A stretch of DNA of 64,000 nucleotides from Bifidobacterium sp. ESL0690 (GCF_029392315.1 NZ_CP113939.1:1054001-1118000), one strand, 5' to 3'. Shown: positions 18,523 through 28,367, counted from the first letter of the stretch. Numbers and translations: made by a program. Notes: generated by a model from the sequence alone, not told the origin.

Positions 18523-19149
18523 ATGACTAACATTCAGCGTTCTCGCCGTCAGGTGCGCCTTTCGCGTGCCCTCGGCATTGCACTGACCCCCAAGGCTCAG
18601 CGCATCTTCGAGAAGCGTCCGTACGCTCCTGGTGAGCATGGCCGCACGCGTCGCCGCACCGAATCCGATTACGCGGTTCGTCTGCGCGAGAAGCAGCGTC
18701 TGCGCGCCCAGTACGGCGTCTCCGAGAAACAGCTTCGTGCAGCTTATGAAAAGGGCACCCACACCAAGGGCCAGACCGGCGATGCAATGCTCGTCGATCT
18801 CGAGACTCGTCTCGATGCCCTGGTGCTTCGCGCAGGCTTCGCCCGCACGACCGCCCAGGCACGCCAGTATGTCGTGCACCGTCACATCATGGTCGACGGC
18901 AACGTGGTGGACCGTCCGTCCTACCGCGTCAAGCCCGGCCAGACCATCCAGGTCAAGCCGAAGAGCCAGACCATGGTTCCCTTCCAGATCGCCGCTGAAG
19001 GCGTGCACCGCGATGTACTGCCCGCAGTCCCCGGATACCTGGACGTCAACCTCGCCTCGCTCAAGGCGACTCTCACCCGCAAGCCGGAAACCAAAGAGAT
19101 TCCGGTCGAGGTCAACATTCAGTACGTCGTCGAGTTCTACGCTCGCTGA
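18523..19149 (+). CDS. rpsD: 30S ribosomal protein S4
   Basis: 208 residues. It is a primary rRNA-binding protein of the small subunit. The sequence starts MTNIQRSRRQVRLSRALGIAL, the actinobacterial short N-terminal form, followed by RPYAPGEHGRTRRR, EKQRLRAQYGVSEKQLR, and the S4 RNA-binding fold LDALVLRAGFARTTAQARQYVVHRHIMVDG. It stands alone, not in the alpha operon, as is usual in bifidobacteria. AAAGGAACAACAG precedes the ATG, and a strong terminator follows. Confidence 0.97.
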   Translation: MTNIQRSRRQVRLSRALGIALTPKAQRIFEKRPYAPGEHGRTRRRTESDYAVRLREKQRLRAQYGVSEKQLRAAYEKGTHTKGQTGDAMLVDLETRLDALVLRAGFARTTAQARQYVVHRHIMVDGNVVDRPSYRVKPGQTIQVKPKSQTMVPFQIAAEGVHRDVLPAVPGYLDVNLASLKATLTRKPETKEIPVEVNIQYVVEFYAR

Positions 19150-19181
19150 TTTCTGAATCCCATTCCTTTTAGGACATACCG

Positions 19182-19222
19182 CAAGGGCCCTGTGAGTTTC
19201 AAGCTCACAGGGCCCTTGGCGT
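19182..19222. terminator. Strong hairpin between rpsD and the convergent holin-like gene
   Basis: Perfect 15-bp stem CAAGGGCCCTGTGAG / CTCACAGGGCCCTTG (19182-19196, 19204-19218) with a 7-nt loop. It lies between convergent genes and may stop transcription from both sides, though the T tract is poor. Confidence 0.78.
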
Positions 19223-19247
19223 TGTCGGTTAAGATATCGATATTGTG

Positions 19248-19637
19248 TCATTCTCCAATGATGGCATCCACGATGGCGGAGACGATTGACATGATGATGG
19301 TGCCTATTATCGAGGCGAAGAAGCCTGAAATATAAACGCCTACACCGAAGAGCGACACCGCCAGCCACGAAGCCAGCCGCATGCACAGCCAGTTGACGAT
19401 TAAGAGCAGAATAATCGAAATCAATCCCAGCGACATGATGGAAAACGGCAAGGCCAAAATCTGCGTGACCCAGTTGAGTATTGGCTTGACAACGGCGTTG
19501 ACTAACGCCAGAAACAGCGCAAAGGCGGCGATGCCGAGAATCGGGGGAGTGCCGATTGGCTGCATGCTGGGGATGAGCAGCACCATCACGGCAGCGGCTA
19601 TGGTCAGAATGATCCAGCGGGTGAAGAATCGTGTCAT
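19248..19637 (-). CDS. Phage-holin-family (superfamily IV) membrane protein
   Basis: 129 residues with four hydrophobic segments and hardly any charge. It starts MTRFFTRWIILTIAAAVMVLLIPSM, followed by GIAAFALFLALVNAVVKPILNWVTQILALP and FSIMSLGLISIILLLIVNWLCMRLASWL. This is the pattern of the mycobacterial four-TMS holin family, widespread chromosomal proteins in Gram-positives with no proven lytic role. No phage genes are nearby, so it is not evidence of a prophage. Confidence 0.8.
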   Translation of the reverse strand: MTRFFTRWIILTIAAAVMVLLIPSMQPIGTPPILGIAAFALFLALVNAVVKPILNWVTQILALPFSIMSLGLISIILLLIVNWLCMRLASWLAVSLFGVGVYISGFFASIIGTIIMSIVSAIVDAIIGE

Positions 19638-19763
19638 AGCACCAGTATGGCATAGGGGTCTGTTTGTAGAACATTTGCGAGTGGTTCATCCACGACGTCA
19701 GCGCTCATCAAAATAATTATATTATATTAAATATTATTTGTTTGGATAGAAAGGTCGCTGCTC

Positions 19764-20888
19764 GTGGAAAGCGTCGCGTTTTCGGTCGGCAAGCACACTG
19801 ATTGGGATATCGATTCGTTGCGTAAAGTGGCGTTTACCTCCGAACAGCTATACACGATGATCGGTGGCCCGGATTACCTGCGCTATGTCGTACCGGCGAA
19901 GGACGTTCCGTTCGCCAGTTACGCAAACGATGATGTGTTTACCTGGATGCGTCGTCGGCTGGTGGATTCCTGCGCTGCCATGGGCCTGGTGGATGCCGAC
20001 GCCACTCCATGCCCGGCATTGCAGCAGCTGATCGAGCCGATTCGGGACACGGCTTTCGCGGTGGGTGACGGCGTTATGCCTCCGGACGATGATCACGACG
20101 ACATCCGTACCTACGTCGCATACTTCGGCACCCGCTATGCCACGTTATGTAGGTTTTCGACCGTTCCTTACCAGCTTGGCTATAATCTCATCGGATTGGG
20201 CGGGCCAGATCAGTGGGAAAATAATTTTCTTGAAGAGACCGGCACTTTAAAAGGATTCAAAAAAGCCTCTGTGGCCTTGAAAGTGAAGGTCAAAGAGTCT
20301 CGCGAAAAGGCTTTGTTGAACGGAGCAATAGGCGGATCCTTATATGATGCCAAAAAGTTTGCGGAAGCCAAGAAGCTGCCGGAGGAACCTTTCGTCAATC
20401 TGGCGAGGGGAATACGAATCGGGCACTACCAATGTTTGACCATCCAGGGTGTCGATTTTCGGTGTACAAGGCTTGCTGAATCATCTCAGTTGCGTGATTT
20501 ACGCATCGGCCCGCAACCCTGGCGCGCATTGGAGGTGTTCCCGGGGGCCGGAGCATTTTTCGTGATTGATTTCGACGCCAATCCGGGCGAGGATACTTCG
20601 GTTTGGGAAGGCGAAAACATTTCCCATATCAGTTTTGAGTTCGCTCAACAAGGCAGCCTGCTGGAACGATTTTCCGGCATACCACGCGCGCAGTGGGGCC
20701 AAGAGATTTCAGCGGGAGAGCGGGAAACCGATGATACGCAGTTGCATATCCAAGATCTCAGGGAAGCAAAGAATGGGGCGTTGGGTCGGTCTGAGCTTGC
20801 TGCTGATTTAAAGGATATGGGAACGCTTACGTCCGCAGTCAACGAAGTCGGTGGTACTTCAAGAAGCATTGACGATGTTAAGTCGTAG
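19764..20888 (+). CDS. Conserved-looking soluble protein of unknown function
   Basis: 374 residues from GTG 19764, with AAAGG nine bases upstream. I do not recognise it. It has no signal peptide or membrane segment. The N-terminal half (WDIDSLRKVAFTSEQLYTMI, YLRYVVPAKDVPFASYANDD) is well mixed and globular; a basic helix near KKASVALKVKVKESREKALL follows; then PWRALEVFPGAGAFFVIDFDA and an acidic C-terminal tail. It overlaps the next gene by 14 bases, so the two are likely made together. GC content falls along the gene, most in the middle (20220-20400). Confidence 0.68.
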   Translation: MESVAFSVGKHTDWDIDSLRKVAFTSEQLYTMIGGPDYLRYVVPAKDVPFASYANDDVFTWMRRRLVDSCAAMGLVDADATPCPALQQLIEPIRDTAFAVGDGVMPPDDDHDDIRTYVAYFGTRYATLCRFSTVPYQLGYNLIGLGGPDQWENNFLEETGTLKGFKKASVALKVKVKESREKALLNGAIGGSLYDAKKFAEAKKLPEEPFVNLARGIRIGHYQCLTIQGVDFRCTRLAESSQLRDLRIGPQPWRALEVFPGAGAFFVIDFDANPGEDTSVWEGENISHISFEFAQQGSLLERFSGIPRAQWGQEISAGERETDDTQLHIQDLREAKNGALGRSELAADLKDMGTLTSAVNEVGGTSRSIDDVKS

Positions 20889-21672
20889 TCTCAATGGTGT
20901 GGCTAAATCCCGGGTAGAATTCTCTGAAAATCTTGCAAAAGATTATGATTTCACGTTGACGGTACCACTTATGGATGAGTTTGTGGATGCGGCAAATGCT
21001 TATGCGCGTCATTTGCAACTGTTCAGTACATTTGGGAGCATCTTTTTTTTAGCTGTGTCATGCATAGGGGTTATAAGTGGCAGAATGTTGCGTCCGGGTT
21101 GGAATTACGTTGGTTTGGTAATTTTTGGGATTCTTACCGTCTTTATGATTTGCTTGGCGTTGTCTCGCCGAATAAGGCACATGGTACTGATGCCGTGGAT
21201 GTTGCCCGTTTTGCCGTCTTGGTTTGCTGCTTGCAAAGCATTTAAAGGTCGACGTGAAGCTTTCAGAGTGACGTATGGCATTGGCCATGATTCACTGGTG
21301 CAAGGTCCTAGATGGTGTACTCCGTGTCGTGTGTCGGTTTCCGAAGGTGGAATACACATGGTCCGGTGGGTGTCAGGGAAGGTGTATGAGGATGGTTGCC
21401 CATGGAAGTTGGTGGAGTGTGTGCGGGTCACGCCGCATGCGATTGTGCTGGGTCCGTCCGCTTGGTCGAAGGCACATTTCAATTCTCTTGATGGCTTGAT
21501 AAGAGTTGGTGATGTCAGCCATTGTGTGGTGGTACCCAGAAAATCTGTTGGCAACGTGGATAAGTTCGTAACGGATTGCTGGATGCATGTCTTGGCCGTG
21601 CGTCCTGATTTGCGTAAGCCTTTGAGCCGCAAGACCCGTTTCCGCCGTTGGTTTCATGGCGACGATTTATAG
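20875..21672 (+). CDS. Two-helix membrane protein with possible YcxB-like C-terminal domain
   Basis: 265 residues from ATG 20875; GTG 20851 is an alternative. Two membrane helices at about residues 48-68 and 77-97 follow a cytoplasmic N-terminus. The C-terminal half has VSVSEGGIHMVRW, a Trp-Lys segment, then HCVVVPRKSVGNVDKF, which resembles the YcxB-like domain (beta-rich, ending in a PKR motif). This assignment is tentative. The gene is AT-richer and G/T-rich at third positions compared with its neighbours. It overlaps the end of the 374-residue gene, suggesting a two-gene unit. Confidence 0.65.
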   Translation: MLSRSLNGVAKSRVEFSENLAKDYDFTLTVPLMDEFVDAANAYARHLQLFSTFGSIFFLAVSCIGVISGRMLRPGWNYVGLVIFGILTVFMICLALSRRIRHMVLMPWMLPVLPSWFAACKAFKGRREAFRVTYGIGHDSLVQGPRWCTPCRVSVSEGGIHMVRWVSGKVYEDGCPWKLVECVRVTPHAIVLGPSAWSKAHFNSLDGLIRVGDVSHCVVVPRKSVGNVDKFVTDCWMHVLAVRPDLRKPLSRKTRFRRWFHGDDL

Positions 21673-21842
21673 ACAAAATTGAATTTTTTATCTCAAGATA
21701 ATCTATGAAAACCGGTATCCCGGCTTTGCTATAGGCAAGGCTCTGGTGGTGCAAACGATATCGTCGGTTTCGCCAAACCCGTCTTCTTTCTTGCATTCTG
21801 TGGCGCAGTCGAGGCAGTTGCAACATGTGCGATAATGGAGCC

Positions 21843-22517
21843 ATGTTGTTGCATCTTCATCTGGTCCGCCATGGGCAGACCTATTTCAATCGCTATAACC
21901 GTTTGCAGGGCTGGTCGAATTCCCCACTCACCGAATCCGGTATCGCCGACGCCGACAAAGCCGGAGCGAAACTCAAGGATCTTGACTTTGCCGCCGCCTA
22001 TTGTTCAGACACCACCCGTGCCGAGCAGACAGCCGCACGCATCCTCGATATCAATGAACAGAACGGGCATACGCGCCCGAAGTTGGTCGCCGACATGCAT
22101 TTCCGCGAACAGTTCTATGGCTATTTCGAAGGCCAGGATATGAATATGGCATGGTGGGCCGCCGGTGCCCCGCACGGTGCCAAGACCTACAACCAGATTG
22201 TCGAGAAATACGGTCTCAAAGGCTCGAGGGATTTTCTAAAGGAAGCCGATCCCTTCCATGACGCCGAAAGTGATGAGGAATATTGGAAGCGTATCGAAGG
22301 CGGATTTGCGCTGATTGCCGCGAACGCCGGGCTCAAGGACGGCGACGATGTGCTCCAGATTTCGCACGGCAACACGCTTTTAAGCCTCATGCACCGTTTC
22401 GCCGGCCCAGGCTACGATCTTTCCGAGCGACCTGCGAACGGCAGCGTCACAACGCTCGATTTCGACACTAGCAAGCCCATCGAAAACGCGGTGACGGTCG
22501 TCGCTTACAATCAGTGA
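21843..22517 (+). CDS. Histidine phosphatase / phosphoglycerate mutase family protein
   Basis: 224 residues from ATG 21843; ATG 21825 adds six residues and has a slightly better spaced GAGG. The phosphohistidine motif LHLVRHGQTYFNRYNRLQGWSNSPLT is at the N-terminus; YCSDTTRAEQTA gives the second Arg and REQFYGYFEG the catalytic Glu; LQISHGNTLLSLMH carries the second His. It acts on phosphate esters in the cytosol. The long insertion between the RE and SHG motifs (YNQIVEKYGLKGSRDF, EEYWKRIEGGF) differs from true glycolytic mutases, so a phosphatase role is more likely. Confidence 0.9.
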   Translation: MLLHLHLVRHGQTYFNRYNRLQGWSNSPLTESGIADADKAGAKLKDLDFAAAYCSDTTRAEQTAARILDINEQNGHTRPKLVADMHFREQFYGYFEGQDMNMAWWAAGAPHGAKTYNQIVEKYGLKGSRDFLKEADPFHDAESDEEYWKRIEGGFALIAANAGLKDGDDVLQISHGNTLLSLMHRFAGPGYDLSERPANGSVTTLDFDTSKPIENAVTVVAYNQ

Positions 22518-22604
22518 TTTATCGGCCGAGCGTCGTAGGCGTTGGGTAATCTTATGTTTTATTATGGCTGAAATGTCGAGGAACTGTATCGGAAAGAGGC
22601 TTTC

Positions 22605-23033
22605 ATGAGTATTGGGGACATCGCAGGGCTTATCGCCGCCATAGCATTCGCTGTGCTGGCAGGGTTCCTCATCTATCCGCTCATCAGGTTGGGCAAGCTG
22701 TTCGACCAGCTTGCGCAGACCGTCAAGGATTCCGGCGACCATGCCATTCCGGCGCTGGACGAGGGCGTGACCACAGTGCGTCAGGTCAACAAGTCGCTTG
22801 AGGATGTCAACAAGATCTCCTCGGCCGCTTCCACGACCGCCGGCAACATTGGCGCGCTGACTGATCTCTACGGTTCGTTCCTGGGCAAGCCGGTTATCAA
22901 ACTGGCATCGTCGTTCTACGCCCTGAAATCCACCGCGCAAAGCTTCATGCGTCAGAGAAGCGCGGAGCAGGCCGGGAATAGCGCTATGAAACCCAAAGCC
23001 ACTGCAGCGAAGCCGAAAGGCGGCAAGGAGTAA
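22605..23033 (+). CDS. DUF948-type membrane-anchored protein
   Basis: 142 residues. One N-terminal membrane helix (GLIAAIAFAVLAGFLIYPLIRL) is followed by a helical region, LGKLFDQLAQTVKDSGDHAIPALDEGVTTV, typical of DUF948, and a Lys/Ala-rich tail. Such proteins often sit just upstream of alaS in actinobacteria; the role is unknown, perhaps in the envelope. The ATG at 22605 has GAAAGAGG upstream. It is followed after two bases by the 78-residue gene. Confidence 0.8.
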   Translation: MSIGDIAGLIAAIAFAVLAGFLIYPLIRLGKLFDQLAQTVKDSGDHAIPALDEGVTTVRQVNKSLEDVNKISSAASTTAGNIGALTDLYGSFLGKPVIKLASSFYALKSTAQSFMRQRSAEQAGNSAMKPKATAAKPKGGKE

Positions 23034-23035
23034 CG

Positions 23036-23272
23036 ATGGTCAAACGAATTTTTTGGGTGTCGCTTGGCGTGGTCGTCGGTGTGGTCGCCGTCTCCAAAGC
23101 CGAAGCCTATGTGCGTGCCAACACTCCTGACAAGGCGCGTCAGTTCGTGCTTGGTCCCGATCAGGACCATGTGATGCAACGTTCCCTGCGAGGCTTGTTC
23201 GACGAGTTCAACGCCACGCGTCTTGCGCGCGAGCAGGAGCTCAATTCGCAATATGCCGATAAGCTCGGTTAA
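23036..23272 (+). CDS. Small membrane-anchored protein upstream of alaS
   Basis: 78 residues: one N-terminal hydrophobic helix (RIFWVSLGVVVGVVAV) and a charged C-terminal part (SLRGLFDEFNATRLAREQELN). AAGGAG stands just before the ATG, overlapping the end of the DUF948 gene, so the two are translationally linked. It is a member of the small-protein set found beside DUF948 and alaS in actinobacteria; function unknown. Confidence 0.78.
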   Translation: MVKRIFWVSLGVVVGVVAVSKAEAYVRANTPDKARQFVLGPDQDHVMQRSLRGLFDEFNATRLAREQELNSQYADKLG

Positions 23273-23485
23273 TCTTTTGTGGCTCTGTCGTCGGTAGTGA
23301 TTTGTTTTTTACAATTTAAATCAAGGCTGCGGTAGATATAAAGTAATAAATAATATTATTTATTAACGAATTATATGATAGCAGGAATCGAAAGCTCGGT
23401 TCCCGATATTTAAGTTTTTCAATGTAATGTGATAAGTAGCATCGCAACAGTTTCGTTGCGAACAAAGCAAGGAGCAGCAGCAAGT

Positions 23486-26167
23486 ATGCGCACCTCTGAA
23501 ATCGCCAGCCGGTTCCAAACCTATTTCGAGAAGCAAGGCCATCTGGTCCTTCCCTCGGCGTCATTGATTTCGCCAAACCCGACGACGCTCTTTACCATCG
23601 CCGGCATGGTGCCGTTCATTCCCTACCTTTTGGGCGAGCAGACCCCGCCGAGCAAGCGCGTGACCTCGAACCAGAAGTGCGTGCGCACACTCGACATTGA
23701 TGAGGTCGGCAAGACCACCCGTCACGGCACCTTCTTCCAGATGCTCGGCAACTTCTCCTTCGGTGACTACTTCAAGGCCGAAGCGATTCATTACGCTTGG
23801 GAACTCTTGACCACTCCTCAAGACAAGGGTGGCTTGGGCTTCGACCCGGAAACGCTGTGGGTCACCACTTACACCGACGACGATGAGGCGCGCTCCCTGT
23901 GGGTCAACGAGGGCATGGACCCGGAGCACATGGAGATCCTTGGTATGGAAGACAACTTCTGGACCACCGGCGGCCCCGGCCCCGGCGGCCCCTGCTCCGA
24001 GATCTACGTCGACCGTGGACCGAAGTACGGCAAGGAAGGCGGTCCCAGTGCCGATGACAACCGTTACATCGAGATCTGGGACCTGGTCTTCGAAAACTAT
24101 GCTGTCGACAACGTCAAGTCCAAAACCGACCTGCACATCGTCGGCGAGCTCGAGCATAAGAACATTGATACCGGGGCGGGCCTCGAGCGCGTGGCCTACC
24201 TGCTGCAGGGCAAGCAGAATATTTACGAGACCGATGAAATCTATCCGGTCATCGAAGCCGCTGAGAAGATCTCCGGACACAAGTACGGCGAGGATCAGGA
24301 ATCGGATGTCCGCTTCCGTGTCGTGGCCGACCACGTGCGTTCCGCGCTGATGATCATGAGCGACGGTGTGCGCCCGAGCAACGTCGGCCGTGGCTACGTG
24401 CTCCGCCGTTTGCTGCGCCGGACCGTGCGCTCAATGAAGATGCTCGGCGTCAACGAACCCGTGCTGCCCACTTTGTTCCCAGTTTCTAAAGACGCGATGG
24501 TGCGCAGCTATCCGGAGCTTAACGATACGTTCCATGACGTCTCCGAAGCCGCTTACGGCGAAGAGGACGCCTTCCGCCGCACGCTCGAGAACGGCACTAC
24601 CATCCTCGACACGGCCGTCAAGAAGGCCAAGAAGTCCGAAAACGGCGAAGTTTCCGGCAAGGATGCCTTCACGTTGCACGATACCTATGGCTTCCCGATC
24701 GAGCTTACGCTTGAGATCGCCGGTGAGCAGGGCGTCAAGGTTGATAAGAAGGGCTTTGAGGAGCTGATGGACGAGCAGAAGTCTCGTGCCCGCGCCGACG
24801 CGCTGAAGAAGCGTCACAACGTGGACGTCAGTGTTTACGACGATTTCAAGAAGACGCTTGAAAAGCCAATCGAATTCCTTGGCTACAAGGACCATTCCAG
24901 CCGTTCCACCATCCTCGGCATCTTCGAGGAAGGCAAGGGCAGCGTGCAAAGTGTCGAAGGCCCTGCCAATGTCGAAATCGTACTCGATCGCACTCCGTTC
25001 TATGCGGAGCAGGGCGGTCAGCTGGCCGACGAAGGCGAGATGATTTCCGACGATGGCGCGGTGCTCGAGGTTGATGACGTGCAGAAGCCCATTAAGGACC
25101 TCATCGTGCACAGCTGCCGTTTGACGGAAGGCAAGCTCAGTGTCGGTGAGAAGGTCAATGCCACCATCGACGAGGAACGTCGCCGTGGCCTGGCCCGTTC
25201 CCACACCGCCACTCACATGCTGCACAAGGCCCTGCGTGAGGTGCTCGGCGAGCAAGCTACCCAGCGTGGTTCGCTTGTGGCTCCTGACTACCTGCACTTC
25301 GACTTCCAGTGGCCCACTGCCATGACCCGCGAGGAAATCGACCAGGTCGAAGCCCGCGTGGTGCAACGCGCATGCGACGACTTGCCGGTTACGATGGTCG
25401 AGATGGATTACAAGGAAGCTTTGAAGCTTGGTTCCATGCACCTGTTCGGCGAGAAATATGGCGACCGCGTGCGCGTGGTGACCATCGGTGAGGATGCCTG
25501 GAGCCGTGAGCTTTGCGGTGGCACCCACCTCGATGCCACCGGCAAGATCGGTGAGTTCGTCATCACTTCCGAGTCTTCCGTGGGTTCCGGCGTCCGTCGT
25601 ATCGAAGCGTTCATGGGCAAGAAGGCTTACGAATTCAACGACAAGCAGCACAAGACCGTCTCTGGACTGGCCGACGAACTCAAGGTTCGTCCGGAAGAGC
25701 TGCGCGAGCGTGTGCTCGCCCTCGAAAGCAAGCTCAAGGAAGCCGACCAGCACCTGAACTCGCTTTATGAATCGCAGCTTGAGGCTGCAGTGCCAGCGTT
25801 GATTGCCCAAGCGGAAGCCGATGACAACGCTCCGGTGGAACTGGTAGCTTCCAATGTCGGTCACTTTGGCTCCTTCGACGCGCTACGCAAGACCGTGATG
25901 GATATCCGTGCCAAGATCGGCGACAAGAAGTCCGCGGTCATCGCGCTTTCTGGCGTCAACGAACAAGGCAAGCCGATGGTGGCGGTGGCTACTAACGACG
26001 ACGCTCGCAAAGCAGGTTACAAGGCCGGAGATCTCGTGCGCGTGGCTTCCAAGGTGCTCGGCGGCGGTGGCGGCGGCAAACCGGATTTCGCCCAAGGCGG
26101 CGGAGCCGATGCCTCCAAGATCGACGAGGCGCTGAAAGCCCTGCGTCAGGCCGTTCGCAAGGACTGA
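23486..26167 (+). CDS. alaS: Alanine--tRNA ligase
   Basis: 893 residues, full length. The class II catalytic core begins [19 protein letters not shown] and continues with [31 protein letters not shown] and [13 protein letters not shown]. The editing domain has the zinc motif [11 protein letters not shown] and [13 protein letters not shown]. The C-terminal DHHA1 domain ends with [15 protein letters not shown]. It charges tRNA-Ala and clears Ser-tRNA-Ala. ATG 23486 is family-like, with AAGGAG 11 bases upstream; an upstream extension from 23429 is not. ruvX follows by seven bases. Confidence 0.97.
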   Translation: MRTSEIASRFQTYFEKQGHLVLPSASLISPNPTTLFTIAGMVPFIPYLLGEQTPPSKRVTSNQKCVRTLDIDEVGKTTRHGTFFQMLGNFSFGDYFKAEAIHYAWELLTTPQDKGGLGFDPETLWVTTYTDDDEARSLWVNEGMDPEHMEILGMEDNFWTTGGPGPGGPCSEIYVDRGPKYGKEGGPSADDNRYIEIWDLVFENYAVDNVKSKTDLHIVGELEHKNIDTGAGLERVAYLLQGKQNIYETDEIYPVIEAAEKISGHKYGEDQESDVRFRVVADHVRSALMIMSDGVRPSNVGRGYVLRRLLRRTVRSMKMLGVNEPVLPTLFPVSKDAMVRSYPELNDTFHDVSEAAYGEEDAFRRTLENGTTILDTAVKKAKKSENGEVSGKDAFTLHDTYGFPIELTLEIAGEQGVKVDKKGFEELMDEQKSRARADALKKRHNVDVSVYDDFKKTLEKPIEFLGYKDHSSRSTILGIFEEGKGSVQSVEGPANVEIVLDRTPFYAEQGGQLADEGEMISDDGAVLEVDDVQKPIKDLIVHSCRLTEGKLSVGEKVNATIDEERRRGLARSHTATHMLHKALREVLGEQATQRGSLVAPDYLHFDFQWPTAMTREEIDQVEARVVQRACDDLPVTMVEMDYKEALKLGSMHLFGEKYGDRVRVVTIGEDAWSRELCGGTHLDATGKIGEFVITSESSVGSGVRRIEAFMGKKAYEFNDKQHKTVSGLADELKVRPEELRERVLALESKLKEADQHLNSLYESQLEAAVPALIAQAEADDNAPVELVASNVGHFGSFDALRKTVMDIRAKIGDKKSAVIALSGVNEQGKPMVAVATNDDARKAGYKAGDLVRVASKVLGGGGGGKPDFAQGGGADASKIDEALKALRQAVRKD

Positions 26168-26174
26168 GAATCGT

Positions 26175-26630
26175 ATGACATGGCTGGGCGTGGATTTGGG
26201 AGACGCCAGGGTCGGCTTGGCTCTAAGCGACCCTGAGCTCTCCTTCGCCCACCCCGAAGGCAATATCCAAGCCTACGGTGATTCCTTCCGCACGCTTGAT
26301 GAGGTCGTAGACTTCATCGATGACCATACCGATATCGATAAGGTCGTTGTGGGACTGCCGCTGCTCTTGAGTGGAGAAGCCGGAAAAAGCGCCAAAAAAG
26401 CCAAGCGCTGGGCCGCAAACCTTGCCAAACGGCTCGAAGCGGCCGTCCAGAGCGAAGATTATAAATTAGACGATGTTCCTGAAATTGTATTGCAGGACGA
26501 ACGTCTCACCACGGTGAGCGCGCACCATCAGCTGAGCCAGGCCAGCGTCCAGAGCAGAAATCACAGGCCGGTGGTCGACCAACAGTCGGCGGTGGTCATC
26601 CTTCAGTCGGCGTTGGACCGACGTAACTGA
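26175..26630 (+). CDS. ruvX: RuvX/YqgF Holliday-junction resolvase-like protein
   Basis: 151 residues. The RNase H-like fold motif WLGVDLGDARVGLALSD is at the start, VVVGLPLLLSG in the middle and VLQDERLTTVSA, HHQLS, then VVDQQSAVVILQSAL carrying the last acidic residue. Members act in pre-16S rRNA 5'-end processing and perhaps recombination. The family usually reads NGQRSRNRK-like before the last motif; here SVQSRNHRPVVDQ. Position between alaS and mltG is the standard bacterial arrangement. Confidence 0.94.
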   Translation: MTWLGVDLGDARVGLALSDPELSFAHPEGNIQAYGDSFRTLDEVVDFIDDHTDIDKVVVGLPLLLSGEAGKSAKKAKRWAANLAKRLEAAVQSEDYKLDDVPEIVLQDERLTTVSAHHQLSQASVQSRNHRPVVDQQSAVVILQSALDRRN

Positions 26631-26655
26631 CGAAGCGAAAGCGGAGAGGGAATTC

Positions 26656-27837
26656 ATGCCAGAAGACTTCAACGAGCTTTTCGACACGAACGCCGAGTGG
26701 GTGGATTCCACCGGCTCTTCTTCTGATGCCCAACCGCCTGAGCCTCCTCCAACGTCCCGCCACGAAATGCGCCTGCGCAAGAAGCGGCAACGTCAGCGAA
26801 AGATGACCATCGCAGCCATTGTCGTCGTGGCCCTGATTATCGTCGGCTGTGGCGGTTTCTTTGGTATTCGCGCCGTGAGCCAACATCTGAACAATAATAA
26901 ATCGCAAGAGGTTTCCACCGATTACCGAGGACCCGGAACCGGCACGGTCTGGTTCACTGTCGAAAGCGGCGAAAGCGTCGCCTCTATCTCCAAGCATCTG
27001 GTCAAGGCAGGCGTGGTCAGGAACGCGGATACCTTCGCAAGCACGGTGGCGGCCAACAACAGCACCCTTTATCCCGGCATGTACCAGCTCAAAAAGCACA
27101 TGTCGTCGATGGATGCGGTGAAAATCCTTTCCGATCAGACCAAGGCCACCGGGTTCCTGGAGGTCAAGGCCGGAGAACGCAGTTCAGACGTTGTGGCGCA
27201 GGCCGCGCAGCTATCTGGAATCGATAAATCGCAGTTTGACGCAGTCGTCAATGGCGGCGGACAGGGAATTCTCCCCGCTGAAGCCGGAGGCAAGTTCGAA
27301 GGCTGGTTTGAACCGGGTGTCTACGATGTCAAAAAGAAGGGCAGCACCGCTTCCTCAATCTTGAAGGCGATCGTCGATAAACGCGTGGCCAAACTCAACG
27401 ATCTGAAGGTCCCCACCGGAGCGCAACGCGAAACCATCCTCAACATGGCCTCCATCGCCGAATCCGAAGTGAACCGGCCGGAATATTACGGCAAGGTCGT
27501 GCGCGTCATCATGAACCGGCTCAACCAGGGCATGGCGCTGGGCATGGATTCGACGGTCGCCTACGGAGCGAACGTCAAGCCGAGCGATCTCACCGATGCC
27601 ATGTTGAATGATGCATCTGACCCTTACAACACGCGCATCAACAAGGGCCTGCCGCCTACGCCGATCAGCTCGCCCGGCGACGAAGCCATCAAGGCCGCGA
27701 TGAACCCCACCCCAGGCAATTGGCTCTATTTCGTCACCACGAACCTGCAGACTGGCGAGACCAAGTTCGTCGCCACCCAAGAAGAATTCAATCAAATTCG
27801 CAATGAATACAAGTCCCAAAACCCCAACGCCAACTGA
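26656..27837 (+). CDS. mltG: Endolytic murein transglycosylase (MltG/YceG)
   Basis: 393 residues. A cytoplasmic N-terminus rich in Pro/Ser and then Arg/Lys leads to one membrane helix (MTIAAIVVVALIIVGCGGFFGI, about residues 50-71). Outside are a LysM-like part (TVESGESVASISKHLVKAG) and the YceG domain with the catalytic Glu in MASIAESEVNRPEYYGKV and the signature SPYNTR-like DPYNTRINKGLPPTPISSPG. It cuts nascent peptidoglycan strands. It ends 12 bp from the convergent prepilin peptidase gene. Confidence 0.95.
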   Translation: MPEDFNELFDTNAEWVDSTGSSSDAQPPEPPPTSRHEMRLRKKRQRQRKMTIAAIVVVALIIVGCGGFFGIRAVSQHLNNNKSQEVSTDYRGPGTGTVWFTVESGESVASISKHLVKAGVVRNADTFASTVAANNSTLYPGMYQLKKHMSSMDAVKILSDQTKATGFLEVKAGERSSDVVAQAAQLSGIDKSQFDAVVNGGGQGILPAEAGGKFEGWFEPGVYDVKKKGSTASSILKAIVDKRVAKLNDLKVPTGAQRETILNMASIAESEVNRPEYYGKVVRVIMNRLNQGMALGMDSTVAYGANVKPSDLTDAMLNDASDPYNTRINKGLPPTPISSPGDEAIKAAMNPTPGNWLYFVTTNLQTGETKFVATQEEFNQIRNEYKSQNPNAN

Positions 27838-27849
27838 ATCGAGTTCAGA

Positions 27850-28323
27850 TTATATTGCGGACAATAGGATAGCAATAATTGCTGAGGCAACGATTACTGG
27901 GACGAATGGGGCCTTGTGAGATGAATTCTTGATGAGCTTGGGATAGACGGGGATCCAGAGGAGGCCCAGGGCGCCCATGAGCAGCCACCAATAGAGATAG
28001 GGCATCAGGCCGAATGAGCCTACTGCTAGGCCAACCAAGAACGATGCGGTGACGTCTCCGAATCCTAGGGCACCCGGCTTGATGCGGGAGAGCAGGAATT
28101 GGATGGCGGCGGATAGCAGCGCATATAGGAGGGGAAGCAGAACTTTCGCGGGATTCCGTTCGATGATGGAAAGCGCCAGAAAGACCGCCAGCTGTGTCAA
28201 AACTCCGATGGCTACCCACGTTCTGGGCACGCGAAAATGGCGGATGTCTTCGACGACAAGCGCCAGTCCGCAGATCAGACTCGGGAGTGCTGCAATGTAG
28301 GCCATATCGGTAAGATAGTGCAT
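27850..28323 (-). CDS. Orphan prepilin peptidase (A24 family), short CpaA/TadV type
   Basis: 157 residues from ATG 28323; a TTG at 28371 would add 16. About five to six membrane segments are visible. The two catalytic aspartates of A24 peptidases are present: VVEDIRHFRVPR and the GxGD motif in GALGFGDVTASF. Such enzymes cleave type IV/Tad prepilin leaders at the membrane. No pilin or secretion gene lies in the window, so the substrates are elsewhere. The N-terminal methylase domain of classical PilD is absent, as in the CpaA type. Confidence 0.82.
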   Translation of the reverse strand: MHYLTDMAYIAALPSLICGLALVVEDIRHFRVPRTWVAIGVLTQLAVFLALSIIERNPAKVLLPLLYALLSAAIQFLLSRIKPGALGFGDVTASFLVGLAVGSFGLMPYLYWWLLMGALGLLWIPVYPKLIKNSSHKAPFVPVIVASAIIAILLSAI

Positions 28324-28367
28324 AAACCCATTGATTGACGAATGGAAAGCGCGAAAAAGCGGAAAAT

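Noticed and set aside
19248..19637. Prophage signal because of the holin-family protein
   Set aside because: This four-helix family is common on chromosomes; no lysin, capsid, integrase or terminase gene is nearby.
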